Source of the DNA: Hyphodiscus hymeniophilus
Lineage: Eukaryota; Ascomycota; Leotiomycetes; Helotiales; Hyphodiscaceae
Direction of reading: 5' to 3'
DNA: 64,000 nucleotides
Assembly (NCBI GenBank): GCA_016508695.1
Contig: VNKQ01000017.1
Span: 1,116,001 to 1,180,000, forward strand
This document shows, piece after piece, positions 36,373 through 49,264 of the stretch (position 1 is the stretch's first letter; each line of letters begins with the position of its first letter). The notes under the pieces were generated by a model. That model did no database searches. It was not told the DNA's origin and saw only the letters and a list, made by a program, of their open reading frames with translations. A program made the position numbers and the translations under genes.

Positions 36373-37263
36373 AACGAGGTGCACCAGTGAGGATTAGGAT
36401 TCAAAAGCATCAGAGGGAGGGGGATGTATTCAGTCAGGCCGGAACGGTTGCTGCAAGCATTATTGGCGTTATAAGGATGGGAACATATGGATGTAGAACT
36501 TGAGAGACAGTATGATGCTGCGTTAACACTTCTATTGTGGCAGCCTCCGAGGTCGTCGTGAAGTTGAAAATTTATTGCACTTGGGTGCGAGGCAGCTGTT
36601 GTACATTACCTACAAGTGGAAAGCAATTGAGAGATGCATATTGGCCCAACTCCTCCGAATGAAACTGAACTAAGCAATTCGCCGCCGTTATGGACTTGCA
36701 AAACTTGAAATTCCTGTATAAAGTCATCCATGAACCCGATTCAGAAAACCCTTCGTTATTAAGGTAGTACAACCTCAAATATGCAGTTCGACGCCAAGGA
36801 TTTCATCTGTACTCGCTCGGCGGCTCAGGGGTCATCACGTGATCTTTGTGACTCAAAGCTTGCTAGCGCGGAAGTCGTACATTGCGATCCTGTGGCTGCC
36901 TCGATCTTAACTCCTTTATCAACCCAACTCAACCAAAACTTCTTTGTCACCTTCGAACACTCCCTTTCAACAAAAACCTTTTCAAATCCACAAGCCTCGT
37001 CCAGTTGCGCGCTCATCCAACTTCGTTAGCCGCTTCCTTACTGCCACTTTTTGCCATCGCGTCGCAAAAGACAAAGCCTCACTTTCCTACCAGCGCGCTA
37101 CCTTCCATCAAACCCAAAGTCAGCCTGCCTTCTTTCCATCTACCGTTCATCGAATATCGATCGCGTAATACCGGTCGCTCTGCTGCCTCGTTCTACTGAT
37201 CCTAACGGTTCTATTCGCAACCAGCTCTTCACTTTCGACAACATACCAAACACGACCATCAAG
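36373..37263. other. intergenic region, no gene seen
   Basis: About 0.9 kb. An E-box-like TCACGTGATC lies at 36835-36844. The last 300 bases are pyrimidine-rich and look like the leader of the Aly/REF gene. Small open frames there have low-complexity translations. Confidence 0.45.
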
Positions 37264-38980
37264 ATGTCTGGAAAACTCGATCAATCTCTCGATGATATCC
37301 TCAAGACCTCGCGCCGCTCTACTCCCAAGGGTGCCAGAGGCCGTGGGGGTCGTCGTGTTGGTCGTGGTGGTCGGGCCGCTGTCGCAGCTCCCGTTGGAGG
37401 TGTAAAAAAAACAACAAAACCAGCCAAAGGCTCCGCCCTCACCGTTCCCACCGGTCCATCAGGTCGTGGTGAAAGCAAGGTTCAAGTTAGCAACTTGGTG
37501 AGCATACCCGCAGGCCTCTTCCCAAATGTGCGAGTGCTGATACCTGACTTAGCCTCGGGATATTACAGAAAAGGTGCTTAAGGTATGTTACCGATGAGGC
37601 TATCAAAGCCTTTGGACTTTCGAACCATTTTCTCATGCCGAACGCATGATCCATCGATGTGATTGCGTACTCTCGAGATGTGCTTTATCGTCCCTGTTTG
37701 GGCAGTCCCATCAAGACGTCTCCTCTCCACTCCTGCTACAATATGTCTAGAACAGCATCAGTGGATCGTAGTTGAGTTAGTCGCAGTCTTGCATAAAATC
37801 TAGCGTTTCTTGAGGTAGCCTGGCAAGCATCTCTACCAGAACCTAGCGCAGACGAAAAATGATGGTCGACCTTTATTGAGGACAGCAAATTTTGCAATAG
37901 CGTTATGAGCGCGGCTGCAACAATTGTCGAGGCAGCGAGCGAAGCAGTAGAGCAAGCAGCGCAGCAAAGACCGCACAGCAGACCGGATCTCAATATTCAC
38001 CATCTCATTCTCGTCCTCGTCCGAAGATGCAACATCGCGGCACCTGAATCCAGGTAACGAGGCCGGTGTGTGCACCACCACAAGTTCAACTTCAACTACA
38101 TCCTTTGAATACCTGGTCTCAGGCACCGCTTTCGGCACTGCAAAGCTTTGCATGTCAAGTCGTGGTCGTGCTTCAGGGCTTTGCAGATGGAGTTTTGCTG
38201 GGTCGAAAGTGCTAACAAGACTAATAATGCTCGCTGCTCGCTCGCCACTCCTGCTATTGCTTGTCATGGCCGTTTCTTGGAATGGCTGGATGCCGCCTTA
38301 TTTTCAGGCGCTCTTTCTTTTGTCCGGAGCTTTCGACATCGAGATTCACACAATCGCGCGATCCGATCCCCTTTACTAATGAGAACCCTCGCGATAGGAC
38401 TTTTTCTCCCAGACATGTGGACCCATCAAGCGCGTCGATATCTCTTACGGCCCTGGAGGTGTTAGTCGTGGTAGTGCTACTATCATATTCCAACGCTCCG
38501 ACGGTGCTGCATCGGCTCTTGATAAGTGCAATGGCCTCTTGGTGGATAATAAGTTCAAGATGAAGGTATGTCAAGCGATTGCCCCTCTCAATTTCCTCAG
38601 TTAATTCGTGTAGGTTGAGATTATCCTCGACGCTCAACGAGCTCTTGCATTACCTGCTCCCAAGGGGCTCAGCGAGCGCATCACGTAAGTTGCTTGACCA
38701 TCGCTTAGTACAGCCTATATCTAACAAACCAAATAGTGCTCCGAAGGCTCAACCCAAGTCAGCTGTCCCAGCAAAGAACGGTCCCGCCGGTACTAGAGGC
38801 AAAGGCCGCGGTGCGAAGAAGACGACGACCCGTGCTCCTCGCGCAGCTAAGAAAACCGCCGAGGAACTCGATTCGGAGATGGCAGATTATTGGCAGAGTG
38901 GTGCCGCCGGCGAAGAGTCAACGGCGACAAATGGAGCTGCAGCACCTGCTACTGGCGATGCCATGGAGGAAATCTTGTAA
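37264..38980 (+). CDS. YRA1: Aly/REF-type mRNA export factor (YRA1-like), RRM possibly interrupted
   Basis: Adaptor that loads export factors on mRNA in the nucleus via the UAP56/SUB2 helicase. The N-terminus MSGKLDQSLDDILKTSRR is the UAP56-binding motif, followed by an RG-rich basic region and the RRM start SKVQVSNL. Later exons 38413-38565, 38614-38684 and 38737-38980 give GPIKRVDISYGPGGVSRGSA, the RNP core, KVEIILDAQRAL-like sequence, an RG-rich stretch and a second helicase-binding motif TAEELDSEMADYW. The only phase-consistent join of 37264-37497 to 38413 gives 233 residues but removes the first RRM helix (normally about 17 residues such as PKDVTEAQIKEYF). The 915 bases between hold a helix-like fragment VTDEAIKAF (37587-37613) that cannot be spliced in by normal sites. 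Family firm, middle of the gene uncertain. Confidence 0.75.
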
Positions 38981-41463
38981 ACTTCTAATCTCTGGGGTGA
39001 ATTGCGAGAAACCCGCTGAATGATCAATTTTCTTTCGAAACAAATTTCCTTTTTCGACGTCACAAGGACTTTGCCGCAATTCTATCGCCGCTATCGCTTT
39101 ATTGCATCTGAACTTCGAATCAATGATGCAAAGCTTTTTCGCAATTGTACGGGTATGGGGATCGCTGGGAGTCATCACATCTTAATCCTTATCCGCCAAA
39201 GGATGGATTGGCTGGGTTTCTAGCCAGGCTGTTTTGGGGGACGAATTTTACTGCGTTGCATCTCCTCCACTTTCGAAGAAATGGAAAATATCAAATCCAA
39301 TCGCAAGTCTTCCGTGACAATGGAGTTGGGAACCAAATAAAAACTATCGGTTCAAAGCAGGCTCTGGTACTACTTAACGAGCCTTCTTGCCTGTTAATGC
39401 TTGCAACGCCTCTCCTCCCTCATTGTCGATGCTCTTTGGCGTTGACGAGCCTATCGCAAAACATGACATAATACGGTTCAGCTCTCAACCTGACCGCCTG
39501 CCTTATCTGGGTCCGGTTTGCAACTTGATCTATCCTCTTCCAATCTTTATCAGTAAGGGGATGGTGTGATCGACCGGCAGTTTGCTGCATCTTTCCCTAA
39601 TGCGCGGCTTTCAAGTTCTACACTTCGAGTCTGGGCACCACTGGCATCCGTACCTTCCTCTCGCAATCGTGACGCTTGCCTTTCTTTTCTTATATGAAAC
39701 TGTATACACCAAGATATTGGGATTGGGCGCGGTTCGCTTGAAGGTAAAATGGCTACTTCTAGATCCGTGTTACTCACTATGCTCGGCTTTCACACTCTTG
39801 GACGACATAAAATGCACATCAAAGAGTGGAGGCTCCTTCAGCCGCCCTCGATCCAATCGCTCAGCGAACGCACTAGGTGTCAATGGGTCTCTTATAGGGT
39901 CTGACGACTTAACGCTTCTCCATCATTGTGCCAATGCATTCACATTATCGAGGCCTTTGACGGCCTTTTGGAGCACTCACTGATTGGCATGTCGAAGGAA
40001 TAGTGTAAGGCAAACCACAAGAATTTCAAGTGAAGACCAGCAGCCAGCCAGGCCTCAAAATCTAAGACGACGGAAAATACTCCGGGAGTGCATGTGCAAG
40101 TGCTTCAATAATAACAGATGTACGCCGTCTGATCACCCCCCTTCCCCACCAATTCCCTCAAAGTTGAGACTTGCCATCATCTTGTTCGATTTAGAACTAG
40201 GCTGTACATTAGTGTGCCTTCTTGGTGAGTGCATTGCTACAGCAATCATAGGCGTTGATATGAAAATATCCACTGCAACTCTATAGGCAACATGAGTCAA
40301 TGATAATTCCAAGTTTTGCTTTTGAACAGTGCTGACAACTTCCAACTCTCCACCATACTATTTCCCCAATTCCCTTCATTTCATGCTCTTTCGTCTCAAC
40401 CTAACCTGCAAATTATGATCCTCTTCGACAACATGAAACAGCGCCGCAAGTATTGGGTCTCTATGTATGGATGAATTTGCTGGTCTGCCGGCCAGGTCGT
40501 CGATTTCCTATCAAAGCGTCCTCTAGAGCTCGCCGGTGAGGCTGTCTTGGCCGCGGAAGAATACAACACCACGTTCAGAGACTGATGGCCGTTAGCAAAT
40601 GTCCACAATGTTCTAATCGTTAATGTTTCGAAGAAAATTGAATATAAAGAACCCCGCAAAACGTGATTTGAGGAATATTGGCAGAGGTCCTTCCTCGTCG
40701 ACGATTGCCAGATCGCGGATCACTTCGTTGATGGAGGAAGAACGGAGCCTTTCAGCGAGATCACCTAGAGACCCTTTGCCGATTACTAGCATCAGTTCGA
40801 AAGATTGGACTTGTCCATTACACCCGTGACCACGGTGAGCTTCATGGGCGTCTTTGGAGGTTTGCGTCTTGCATCATACTGTGTGTATTTGAAGTGTACA
40901 TGGAGACGTTCCCAACGAAGAATTAGATAGGCATCGCAAGCATACCGTATTATGAGATAGAATGAGTATTGAGCCTGATCTAGTGCACATGTTTCTGAAT
41001 TGCTGAAGGAGCGGCCTTTTAACAGGGAAGGAAGATGCAACTCAAGTAAGTGGAAACAATGTTCCATCTTCGATTAAATACAATGGTTTGATTTACAAAA
41101 TGAAACTAAATACACTTCTACCCAACTTCGCATACTCAGCGCTCAAAAAAGATAAGAAACCTTCATCGAGATATGTAGTTGTCACTTCTCAAAAACCGCG
41201 GCCAAGATCTCCACGAGATGTCTGGATGCTGCAGTACTACGTATCAGTTGCATGAATACGACAACAGTCGCGGAAGCCTGATGTTCATGTATATCGATCA
41301 AGGTGGTACTTCAGTACATCCGCCATGGTTTATATTCACACCCTTAATCCTCTGCAGGCACCCCGAGCTCCGCGTCAGTGATGCCGTGCAACTATCAGGC
41401 GCCGCGAGAACCTAAACAGAATTCAGTAGACACAACATGCGATGAGTGCAGCTTCTCTCTGAT
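38981..41463. other. gene-poor region, possible gene fragments on the minus strand
   Basis: Nearly 2.5 kb. No complete gene could be built. Minus-strand frames at 40613-40873 (ELMLVIGKGSLGDLAERL) and 40792-41067 have protein-like composition but lie in different frames and lack a start or clean splice. They may be remains of a gene. The rest is unremarkable. Confidence 0.4.
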
Positions 41464-44400
41464 ATGGCGCTCTATTCAGTAAGTTCTATGCCGAACAAAG
41501 CCCTCCGGGCACGAATATTAACAAGCTGGTAGTGGAAGGCGTTCGATTTCTTCGAGGTCAGCCAAGTCAACCCGCCTGACGATGAGAGCAAGTCCTTCTT
41601 CGAGAGGAATGAAATAAGCTGCGTCTGCTCGGGATCTGAAAGCCTCTTTCTCGGAAGCCATGATGGCACCGTCAGAATCGTCTCCCCCTCCTTCAAAATC
41701 CTGCGAACCTTCCTGGCGCACGAAACAGGCTCGATTACACACATGATGCAGGTGGAGGGGACATCATTGCTGGTGACAATATCTGTAGGCGCACATTTCA
41801 AAGTCTTGAAGTCTTCCGTCTGATACAGTATAGGAAGATTTGCCAAATGAGCCAATCCTCAAGGTTTGGGCGTTGGATAAACCAGTGAAGAAGACTGGCA
41901 TTCCAACTTGTCAATCGACTTTGAGCATTCAAAATGGGCGGAAACCATTTCCAGTATGTTTTTTGCAGGACTTTTTGTCAAGGAAACCTCCTGATTTCCA
42001 ATAGATATCTGCCTTTACTGCCCTGGAAGACCTATCACAATTGGCTGTAGGATTTGGAAATGGTTCGGTCACTGTTATAAGGGGTGATCTGGTGTACGGT
42101 CGAGGTGCCAAACAACGAATCGTCCATGAGTCGGAAGAGCCCATCACTGGTGTGGTATTTCGCGAGGATCCAAAGCTCACGACTATCTACGTTGCGACGA
42201 CCTCACGAATACTGAAACTCGTCATATCGGGAAGGGGGCAAGGACAACCGGCGCGCGTGGTTGAGGATTCTGGTTGCGGTGTTGGATGCATGACGGTTGA
42301 TAACAGCACTGGGGATATTGTGGTAGCTCGAGACGACTTCATTTCATATTATGGACCAGACGGGAGGGGGCCCTACTTTGCATATGATGGTCAGAAAAGC
42401 CTGGTGGCTATATATGAGGACTATGTAGCGGTTGTCTCTCCTGCAACGACCAGTACGGCGAAGTCGAATACTCTTCGGAAGTTTGGTGGTGCCCAGGCCG
42501 ATGATATTTTCAGCACTTCTACTTTCACTATGGTCGATCCGGGGATGAAGATCGTTGCGCATTCAGAGTCTTTGGTCTCCCAAGTCCAGAACATATTTGT
42601 AATTTGGGGAGACCTCTTTACACTCACTCAAGATGGCAAGGTAAGAAACCTAAGATTGAGTTGAATCGTTGTTTACCTCTTTCGCAGATATATCGCTATC
42701 ATCAGAAGTCGCTTCAACATAGACTCGAAATCCTCTATCAGCGAAACCTGTTCGTCTATGCCATCAATCTAGCGCAGAAATCCGGCATGGATGCATCACA
42801 ACAGAATGCGATCTTTAGGATGTATGGCGATTTCTTATATCAAAAGGCGGAGTACGACGGTGCTATGCAGCAGTACTTGAAAGCCATTGATAATACAGAA
42901 CCTTCACAAGTCATTCGGAAGGTAATCAAATCTTTCCGGCTACAGGTTGTAACCACTGTTGACCCGCTTAGTTTCTTGATACCCAACGAATACACAATTT
43001 GATTGAATACCTCGAAGAGCTTCATGAGCACCACAAAGCAACGGCCGATCACACAACATTGCTTTTGAACTGCTATGCAAAGCTCAAGGATATCGAAAAA
43101 CTCGAGAGATTCATCAAGTCACCAGGTGATCTCAAATTTGACTTGGATACGGCAATCACTATGTGTAGACAGGGCGGATATTATGAGCAAGCTGCCTATC
43201 TTGCAACGAAGCATGGCGAACATGAGTTAGTGGTCGATATCTTGATCGAGGATTCCAAAACATATGAAGAAGCTCTCCAATACATCTGGCATTTAGACCC
43301 AGAGGCCGTGAGTCTTAAAAATTTGATCCAACGTCCGTCACTGACACAGCCAGGCTTATCCAAATCTGATGAAGTATGCCAGAGTGTTGTTAGAACATTG
43401 CTCGAAAGGCACAACACAGCTTTTTACAGACTACTTCACTGGAAATTACCGTCCCAAAACGAACGAGCCCATCGTTGCTCCGGTTGAAGCACAGCAGCCC
43501 GGCTATGCAGCGGGGGCTGTTAATGCCGTGCAAAACTTGAGAGATTTGCTTCCCTTGCCATACATGAACGCTTCTGCTGTTACTTCGCCGGCTGCACAAG
43601 GAAATATTGTACCAACTATCAGCGATAATGAAGTCATCGCAGCCGCTGATCAACGACCACCTGAAGCTCAATACACTCCACCAAAACCACGGACCGCCTT
43701 TTCTTCATTTGTCGATCACCCTGATGAATTCATAGTTTTTCTCGAGGCTTGTCTGAAAGACAAGGAGCTCAAAGAGCGAGACAAGATTGACCTATACACG
43801 ACTCTTTTCGAACTCTATCTGCACAAAGCCAATAAAAAAGGTGCGGATAGGGAACAATGGGAAGCCAAGGCCAAGAAACTTATCGAAGGCAAAAACATAC
43901 CGATCGACACATCAAATGTGCTTCTCCTATCTCACCTCTCCGATTTCCGGGATGGTACCATCCTCGTTCGCGAGCAAGCTGGGCTCCGATTCGATATCTT
44001 CCGATCTTATACGTCCGCAAAAGACACCCGTGGAGCAATCAAAGCTCTACGAAAATACGGACCCGAGGAGCCACAGCTGTACCCTGCAGCACTTGCATAT
44101 TTTACTTCCGATCCGAAGATTCTTGAAGAGGCTGGCGACGAGCTGGACATCGTGCTCAAGAAGATTGATGAAGATGGTCTCATGGCTCCATTGCAGGTCA
44201 TCCAAACCTTGAGTACGAATGCAGTCGCAACAATGGGAATGGTGAAAACCTACCTCCAACAGACCATTGATCGCGAGCGGAAGGAAATATCTTCAAATCG
44301 ACGACTGATCACTTCCTACCGTACCGAAACCCAGGACAAGCGCCACGAGATGTCGGAGCTTACCACAAAGCCCCAGACATTTAACGCAACACGCTGCTCG

Positions 44401-44673
44401 TCCTGCGGAGGACAGCTCTATCTACCTACAGTGCATTTTCTGTGCAAGCATAGCTACCATCAGCAATGTCTGAACGTTGGGGAGGACGTGGATGTTGATT
44501 GTCCGAAATGTAAGAAGGACAATGACACGATCCGCGCAATTCGAAAGGCCCAAGATGAGAGCGCGGATCGACATGATATGTTCTTGGATGCTTTGGCGAG
44601 GAGTCATGATAAATTTGGGACTATCAGTGAGTTCTTTGGCAGGGGCGTCATGGAGGTTCCTACTGTCGAATAG
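41464..44673 (+). CDS. VPS11: vacuolar protein sorting protein VPS11 (PEP5), HOPS/CORVET subunit with RING
   Basis: Core subunit of the HOPS and CORVET tethers that drive fusion at late endosomes and vacuoles. Seven exons, all in phase 0: 41464-41478, 41533-41784, 41834-41953, 42005-42640, 42688-42921, 42972-43307 and 43354-44673, giving 970 residues. The first exon holds only five codons (MALYS) and joins to WKAFDFFEVSQVNPPDD. The N-terminal beta-propeller has GSHDGTVRIVSPSF, LAVGFGNGSVTVIRGDL and GCGVGCMTVDNSTGDIVVA. The alpha-solenoid has LYQRNLFVYAINLAQKSG and a clathrin-repeat region. The C-terminal RING-H2 is CSSCGGQLYLPTVHFLCKHS with CLNVGEDVDVDCPKC. Length and order match the family. 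No defect seen. Confidence 0.96.
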
Positions 44674-45685
44674 ATGTACTCCATAGGTCGCATTGAATAT
44701 GTTGCATGTCGCATCTGTTCCGAGCCCGGAGTTCATTTGTCTTGGCCTCGGCTCTCAGTGACAGCCGAACTTTTGCGTGTTCGCATTCGCCGCATTCTCA
44801 ATCTCATCTCGTATGACAAGAGTTTCGGCTGTCCCATAGGTTTTTCGTCTGGAGAGGCTTTTTTGTTGCACATCTACGAAAATGCGCCGCCTCGTCACAA
44901 GCCACCCGATGGGGAAGAGATGTGCTTACACAATACCACTTCAGCGTCGTACCCACTGTTTACTTTTATGAGCCAAGAGGCTCTGTTAAGTAGTTCATGG
45001 TAGACCCGGCATTTGTTGCTAGTAGTGACAGTTTTGAATATATATGATAAGATTCTGAAGTGCCTGCAAGAAGGCTTTCACCGTATTGCTTATCAGGGGA
45101 AGTCACGTGCTTGCTGGGTTATTTTCAAATGGATATCCTTATGTTTGAGCATAGGAAAAACTACCTACTTTGGATGTGTAAGTAAATGAGTCAAAAGAAT
45201 GATCAAATTCTTCACAACGACAAGGCTCGCAGATTTCGTCGAGCCCAGACACTCGTACAGTCCCAAGCAGAAAGTGTTTTAATGAAGATGATCCCCTCCA
45301 CTGAAAGACTAGACCCTTCTCTAAAGTTTGAGAGCGTCTGGCCCATTGCAAACACTTTAGTAATTACCAAGAGAACCTGAAAAAAGCAAGCGGCTATAGG
45401 CCTGCCAGATTTCCAATGCCGGTCCGCATTTCGATGTCGTTGTTCTCGCGATATTGCAGTTCTCGCGATGTCGAGCAGTAGACTGCATAGAGCTGCTACC
45501 GTTTTAAAAGGCAGTTTTCATGATGTTATGTTGTTCCCGGAGGAGGAACAGCAGCAAATGTGATGCGACGGGTCAGACGTGAAGGAAGACTTAGCGTTGG
45601 AGCCATGGATTGTGTGGGCGTGGTCAGACGCGGTATTGAAGGAACGCAATATTGTAGGGAAAAGACTGGAAACCATTTTATTTTC
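44674..45685. other. intergenic region, no gene seen
   Basis: About 1 kb after VPS11. A CACGTG box lies at 45104-45109. Open frames are short and without motifs. Confidence 0.45.
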
Positions 45686-46412
45686 TTAGGTGTGATGTTG
45701 TAGGAAGTACTCTTTGAGGAGCTGATGGTGCAGGGCATCAGGGCGCGGATCGCAGAGTCTGGGAATGAAGCTTAACGAACAATGGAGTCGCCAGTTTCCT
45801 ATCTTAACTTGATGAATGAGCTCGAAGGCTTTTATCTTCGTCACGGATCTGGCGATGGATTCGCTAGTATGCTTGTGGTGGGTGATAACGTTTCAGACGA
45901 TTGACGTGGATATCTTACTACCGGCGAGGAACTGGCTGGAACATGTCTGCTGGAGGTTTGGCGATTATGGATATTGGGAGTTCGGGGGTTGTGTCCTTGT
46001 TTTGCTCGTGATGCGGCTTTTGTTGATCGTTGCTCAACTCAGGGATGGTGGGAGGGCCTTGCATGTTTGGGTCGATCGCAGCATCGATGTGATGGTGCGG
46101 GAATCGCTGAGTTTCTGGAAACTGCTTTAGAGGCAGGTTTGTGTCGAATTGCGTGGACAGATCTTCATGCTGAGTATTACATTGCCCAATAGGAGGGGGA
46201 CATTGGTGGATGTTAGAGAATGATGAGGTGTAGTGCTGCGGAGAAGAATACTTGTGTATGATTAAATGATGATGCACGAATAAAGATGGTTCGATAGATT
46301 CCAAGTGTGCTGCAAAGGTGACAGTGATCAGTCTCTGAGGTAAGACCCCACAAGTGGAGTTCAAAGAAATTCGATGGAATTTGGTGGGCGTGCGTAATGT
46401 GAATGAGTGCAT
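45686..46412 (-). CDS. hypothetical protein, two exons
   Basis: Low-confidence gene. Minus-strand 46412-45922 joined to 45848-45686 keeps phase (donor GTAGTA, acceptor CGCCAG), giving 217 residues. The join reads ADMFQPVPRRSVTKIKAFEL and continues IHQVKIGNWRLHCSLSF, which looks like coding sequence. The N-terminal half is His/Pro/Gln-rich and may not all be translated; an internal Met (MQGPPTIPELSND) is a possible true start. No family recognised. The neighbouring gene at 46717-47526 is on the same strand upstream. Confidence 0.35.
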
Positions 46413-46716
46413 CTTCTAGGAAAAGAAGAGTAAACGCCGAGGAAACAAGGGATGTCAGGTTAGGTGATATCAGATGGAACGAATTTTGGCTGACAAATAA
46501 GCATTTCCCGTGCAAATACCAAGGTGGGCGTAGCAACAACCCTTGGTGTTGAGTCTGACATGTAAGCTGTAGAAACTTCAAGTTTGCGGATTTGTCCACG
46601 ATTACTCCTTGATGGGCCAGACGGCGTGTGATATGAAAAGTCTTATATGGCATTACTTTCCTATTCGCAAATGCCCCGAGTGTTTGGATTAGGAAAACAC
46701 TGTACTCCTCGTTCCT
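46413..46716. other. intergenic region, no gene seen
   Basis: About 0.3 kb between two minus-strand genes. A minus-strand open frame overlaps it (46213-46653) but has no motif. Confidence 0.4.
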
Positions 46717-47526
46717 TCACCGCTTCTGCTGCTTAACGTGCAGCTCCAGCACAATACCGAATCCCCTCCTGGTCTCAAAAACGCCAAAATCATTCTCCAG
46801 TCTAAAGACAACCTCGTCAGCCTTGACATTCATGGAGATTTTGTCTTGCTCCACTTCATTCGGCATCTCGACAGGTTCAATCTTCCTGTCTTCAACCAAA
46901 GGCGGTCTCTCGACGGGCTTGGCAACACTCCTCTTCCTTCCCCAGAAGCCTCTACTGGAGCTCGGTTCCGCCGCAGCCGCAGCAGCTTGAGCCTCGTTCT
47001 TCCGCGGCGGCAACGGTGCATTCTTCAAGTCTGGAGCAGGCTTCAGATATCCAGCGAGTCTTCTCGCCATATCCTCATCATTCCAGAACCACAGCTCGCC
47101 TTCACCGTCATGACTTCCCTCCTTGTCCCGAATCCGGACAAACTGATCATATTCGACGACGCCCTCTCTTTTCTTGTCCTCGAAATCGGCGGGTACGGCG
47201 TTCTGTTCCTCTAAGCCCTTAGCTGGCACAAGAATGAGGGTTCCTTTTCGGAGGCCGGTCTTGGCGAAGGTGGATAGGTAGAGCTGGATCTGGGTGGTGA
47301 GGAGGGAGAGGATCTTCTCGTCCTGGGCGTGAGCAAGGAGTGACTGTTGGGTTTTGAGAGAAGATATTTGGGTGGTGAGAGTATGAAGCTGTGATTGGAT
47401 TTGCTGAGAGTAGTATTGGGAGGTTGTAGAGGTGGGATTGTAGGGAGTAGAGAGAGAGTCATTGTAGGATGGAGGTGCGGGCTCCTCGTCGTTGGACGGC
47501 GACGGGAAGCCTTGCTTAGAATCCAT
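46717..47526 (-). CDS. conserved-looking hypothetical protein with central coiled coil
   Basis: Single exon of 269 residues; family not recognised. The first 40 residues are Pro/Ser/Thr-rich (PPSYNDSLSTPYNPTS). A helical Gln/Leu-rich segment follows (residues 41-90, SQLHTLTTQISSLKTQQSLL), likely a coiled coil. The block LRKGTLILVPAKGL and then a charged stretch ending in DGEGELWFWNDEDMARRL form the best-folded part. An Ala run precedes GFWGRKRS, and the C-terminal block DEVVFRLENDFGVFETRRGF looks like a small domain. There is no signal peptide or membrane helix. The good start context, long open frame and mixed composition make a real gene likely. Confidence 0.75.
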   Translation of the reverse strand: MDSKQGFPSPSNDEEPAPPSYNDSLSTPYNPTSTTSQYYSQQIQSQLHTLTTQISSLKTQQSLLAHAQDEKILSLLTTQIQLYLSTFAKTGLRKGTLILVPAKGLEEQNAVPADFEDKKREGVVEYDQFVRIRDKEGSHDGEGELWFWNDEDMARRLAGYLKPAPDLKNAPLPPRKNEAQAAAAAAEPSSSRGFWGRKRSVAKPVERPPLVEDRKIEPVEMPNEVEQDKISMNVKADEVVFRLENDFGVFETRRGFGIVLELHVKQQKR

Positions 47527-49264
47527 CGTTAACTGGAGTTCCTACTCGATTTAGCTTCGTGGTTTGGGAGTGAATAGCTGTATGTTCAGGTGTGCTCGTT
47601 TCGCCGATGATGTGATGTCCAGAGTTGAAGAGTCCCTCGTCACCTGACGATACGAACGACGTTTGAGAGGGATCAAAGTTTGGTTCACGCCGTGATGTAC
47701 GATAACGCGGACTAGACTACCACCGAGTAGTGTGCCAAACCAAGAACTTCATGGGTGGGCTTGTCGGAGTTTTGGAAAGTTCTTTGTGACTTCTTGGCCG
47801 TGAGGGCTATCACTCGAGTATGAGGCTCTTTCGAGATTCGGCCTGGATAGCCCGAGGAGAACCGAAGGCTGCTTCTGAGAGTGGAGAGATAGGAGAGGCT
47901 GTGTGGTGCCAAATCTCGTTGCCTCACATCTGGGCGTTGGAAGGATTCAAGAGGCGATGAAGATCCCCCTCTGTCATTCGTGGTGGATGGTCCTTTGACT
48001 CCTTTCTGTCTGCCTTACCTGCCGAATGCACGTCGACTAGTCTAGGTAGTCGTCGACCATACCTTACCCTTACCCTTATACACACACAGTCTTTAGCGAG
48101 TCTACTATCTGGTCCATACACACGATTGACCAATCACATGTTGTCAGGTGAGTTCTCTAGAGGGGGAGGGGCTAGAAGCAAGCGAGGTTTCTACGGCCGG
48201 TAGGTACTTGTTGTACCTTGGAGTGGCGAACCAAGTCACGAGGCTGAGCTGAACCTTAGTATCTCGGCTCCGGCAACGCTAGTAGACTTGCTTTTCTGCT
48301 TGGCTTAGTAGGCTTAGTCCCTCAAACACTTCCCTTTTCCATTCTTGTCAGAGCTCTCACGAGTTTGGCAGTGCGACGATCGAAGAATGTCAGCCATGGC
48401 TGAGAATGCGATGTAGTGTACTACGGATCCAACGGCTTTGGATGTGTGTCGAGACAAATGCTTCGATTGGATGGGTTATGCCTTGCCCAAGCCCGCCTAT
48501 TTGAGCCACTAACGCTATTGGCTCAGTAAGGCTCTCTTCAATTGCGGCAACGAACTTTCTTGGACATAAGACTAGTAGAAGTAGGAGATCGCGCGATGAT
48601 AGGCATGCACTGCACATCTCACTGCGCCCTGCTTGTATGGACCTAGGAATCCTATCGACATCTCTCTATGGCCAGCTGCGGTATTTTGTTTCTCGGCGGT
48701 GGAAAGCCGTGGCCGATTCTTACGGGTTCAGCCTCGTCGTACTGGCATATAAAAAGTGATGTGACACATGTCAAACAGCGAAACAGCACATCACAGACAT
48801 CCCCAATTGATTTCTAGACCATCAAACTTCGAGTTCTTTGAACTCCTCTTCCTCGAATTATTACAATCCCCCAGTTTTATTGTGACTGTATTCTCAGCTC
48901 CGGAAAGTTGCAACGGATCGAGTCACTCAGCCTCGTCATTCATGAACCGTACTTTTGAAATCATTCCCAACGGCAAAACAACCGAACGATTATATTTCAT
49001 TGGTGAGTAAATTATCCTGGAATCTAAACATATCATCATATGATCGGTTTAAATTGACCCGAACTAGTGTGAATAAGAGGCAGCAGTTTTTGGGACCCAA
49101 CCTTTTTGGACAACCCGGCCGATCCATCATCTCGAAATATAATTCACCCACTCCCACACTTCCAATCTTTAAAACCTTCTTTGTCCAGCTTCTGTACAGC
49201 TTTGCTTCTTCATACAAAAGACTCATTCCATATTTAATTTCAATACCTTCATACATCACCCAAG
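47527..49264. other. intergenic region, no gene seen
   Basis: About 1.7 kb between divergent genes. Several open frames of 60-90 codons, none with motifs or good splice context. The last 450 bases are pyrimidine-rich and look like the leader of the flotillin gene. Confidence 0.45.
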
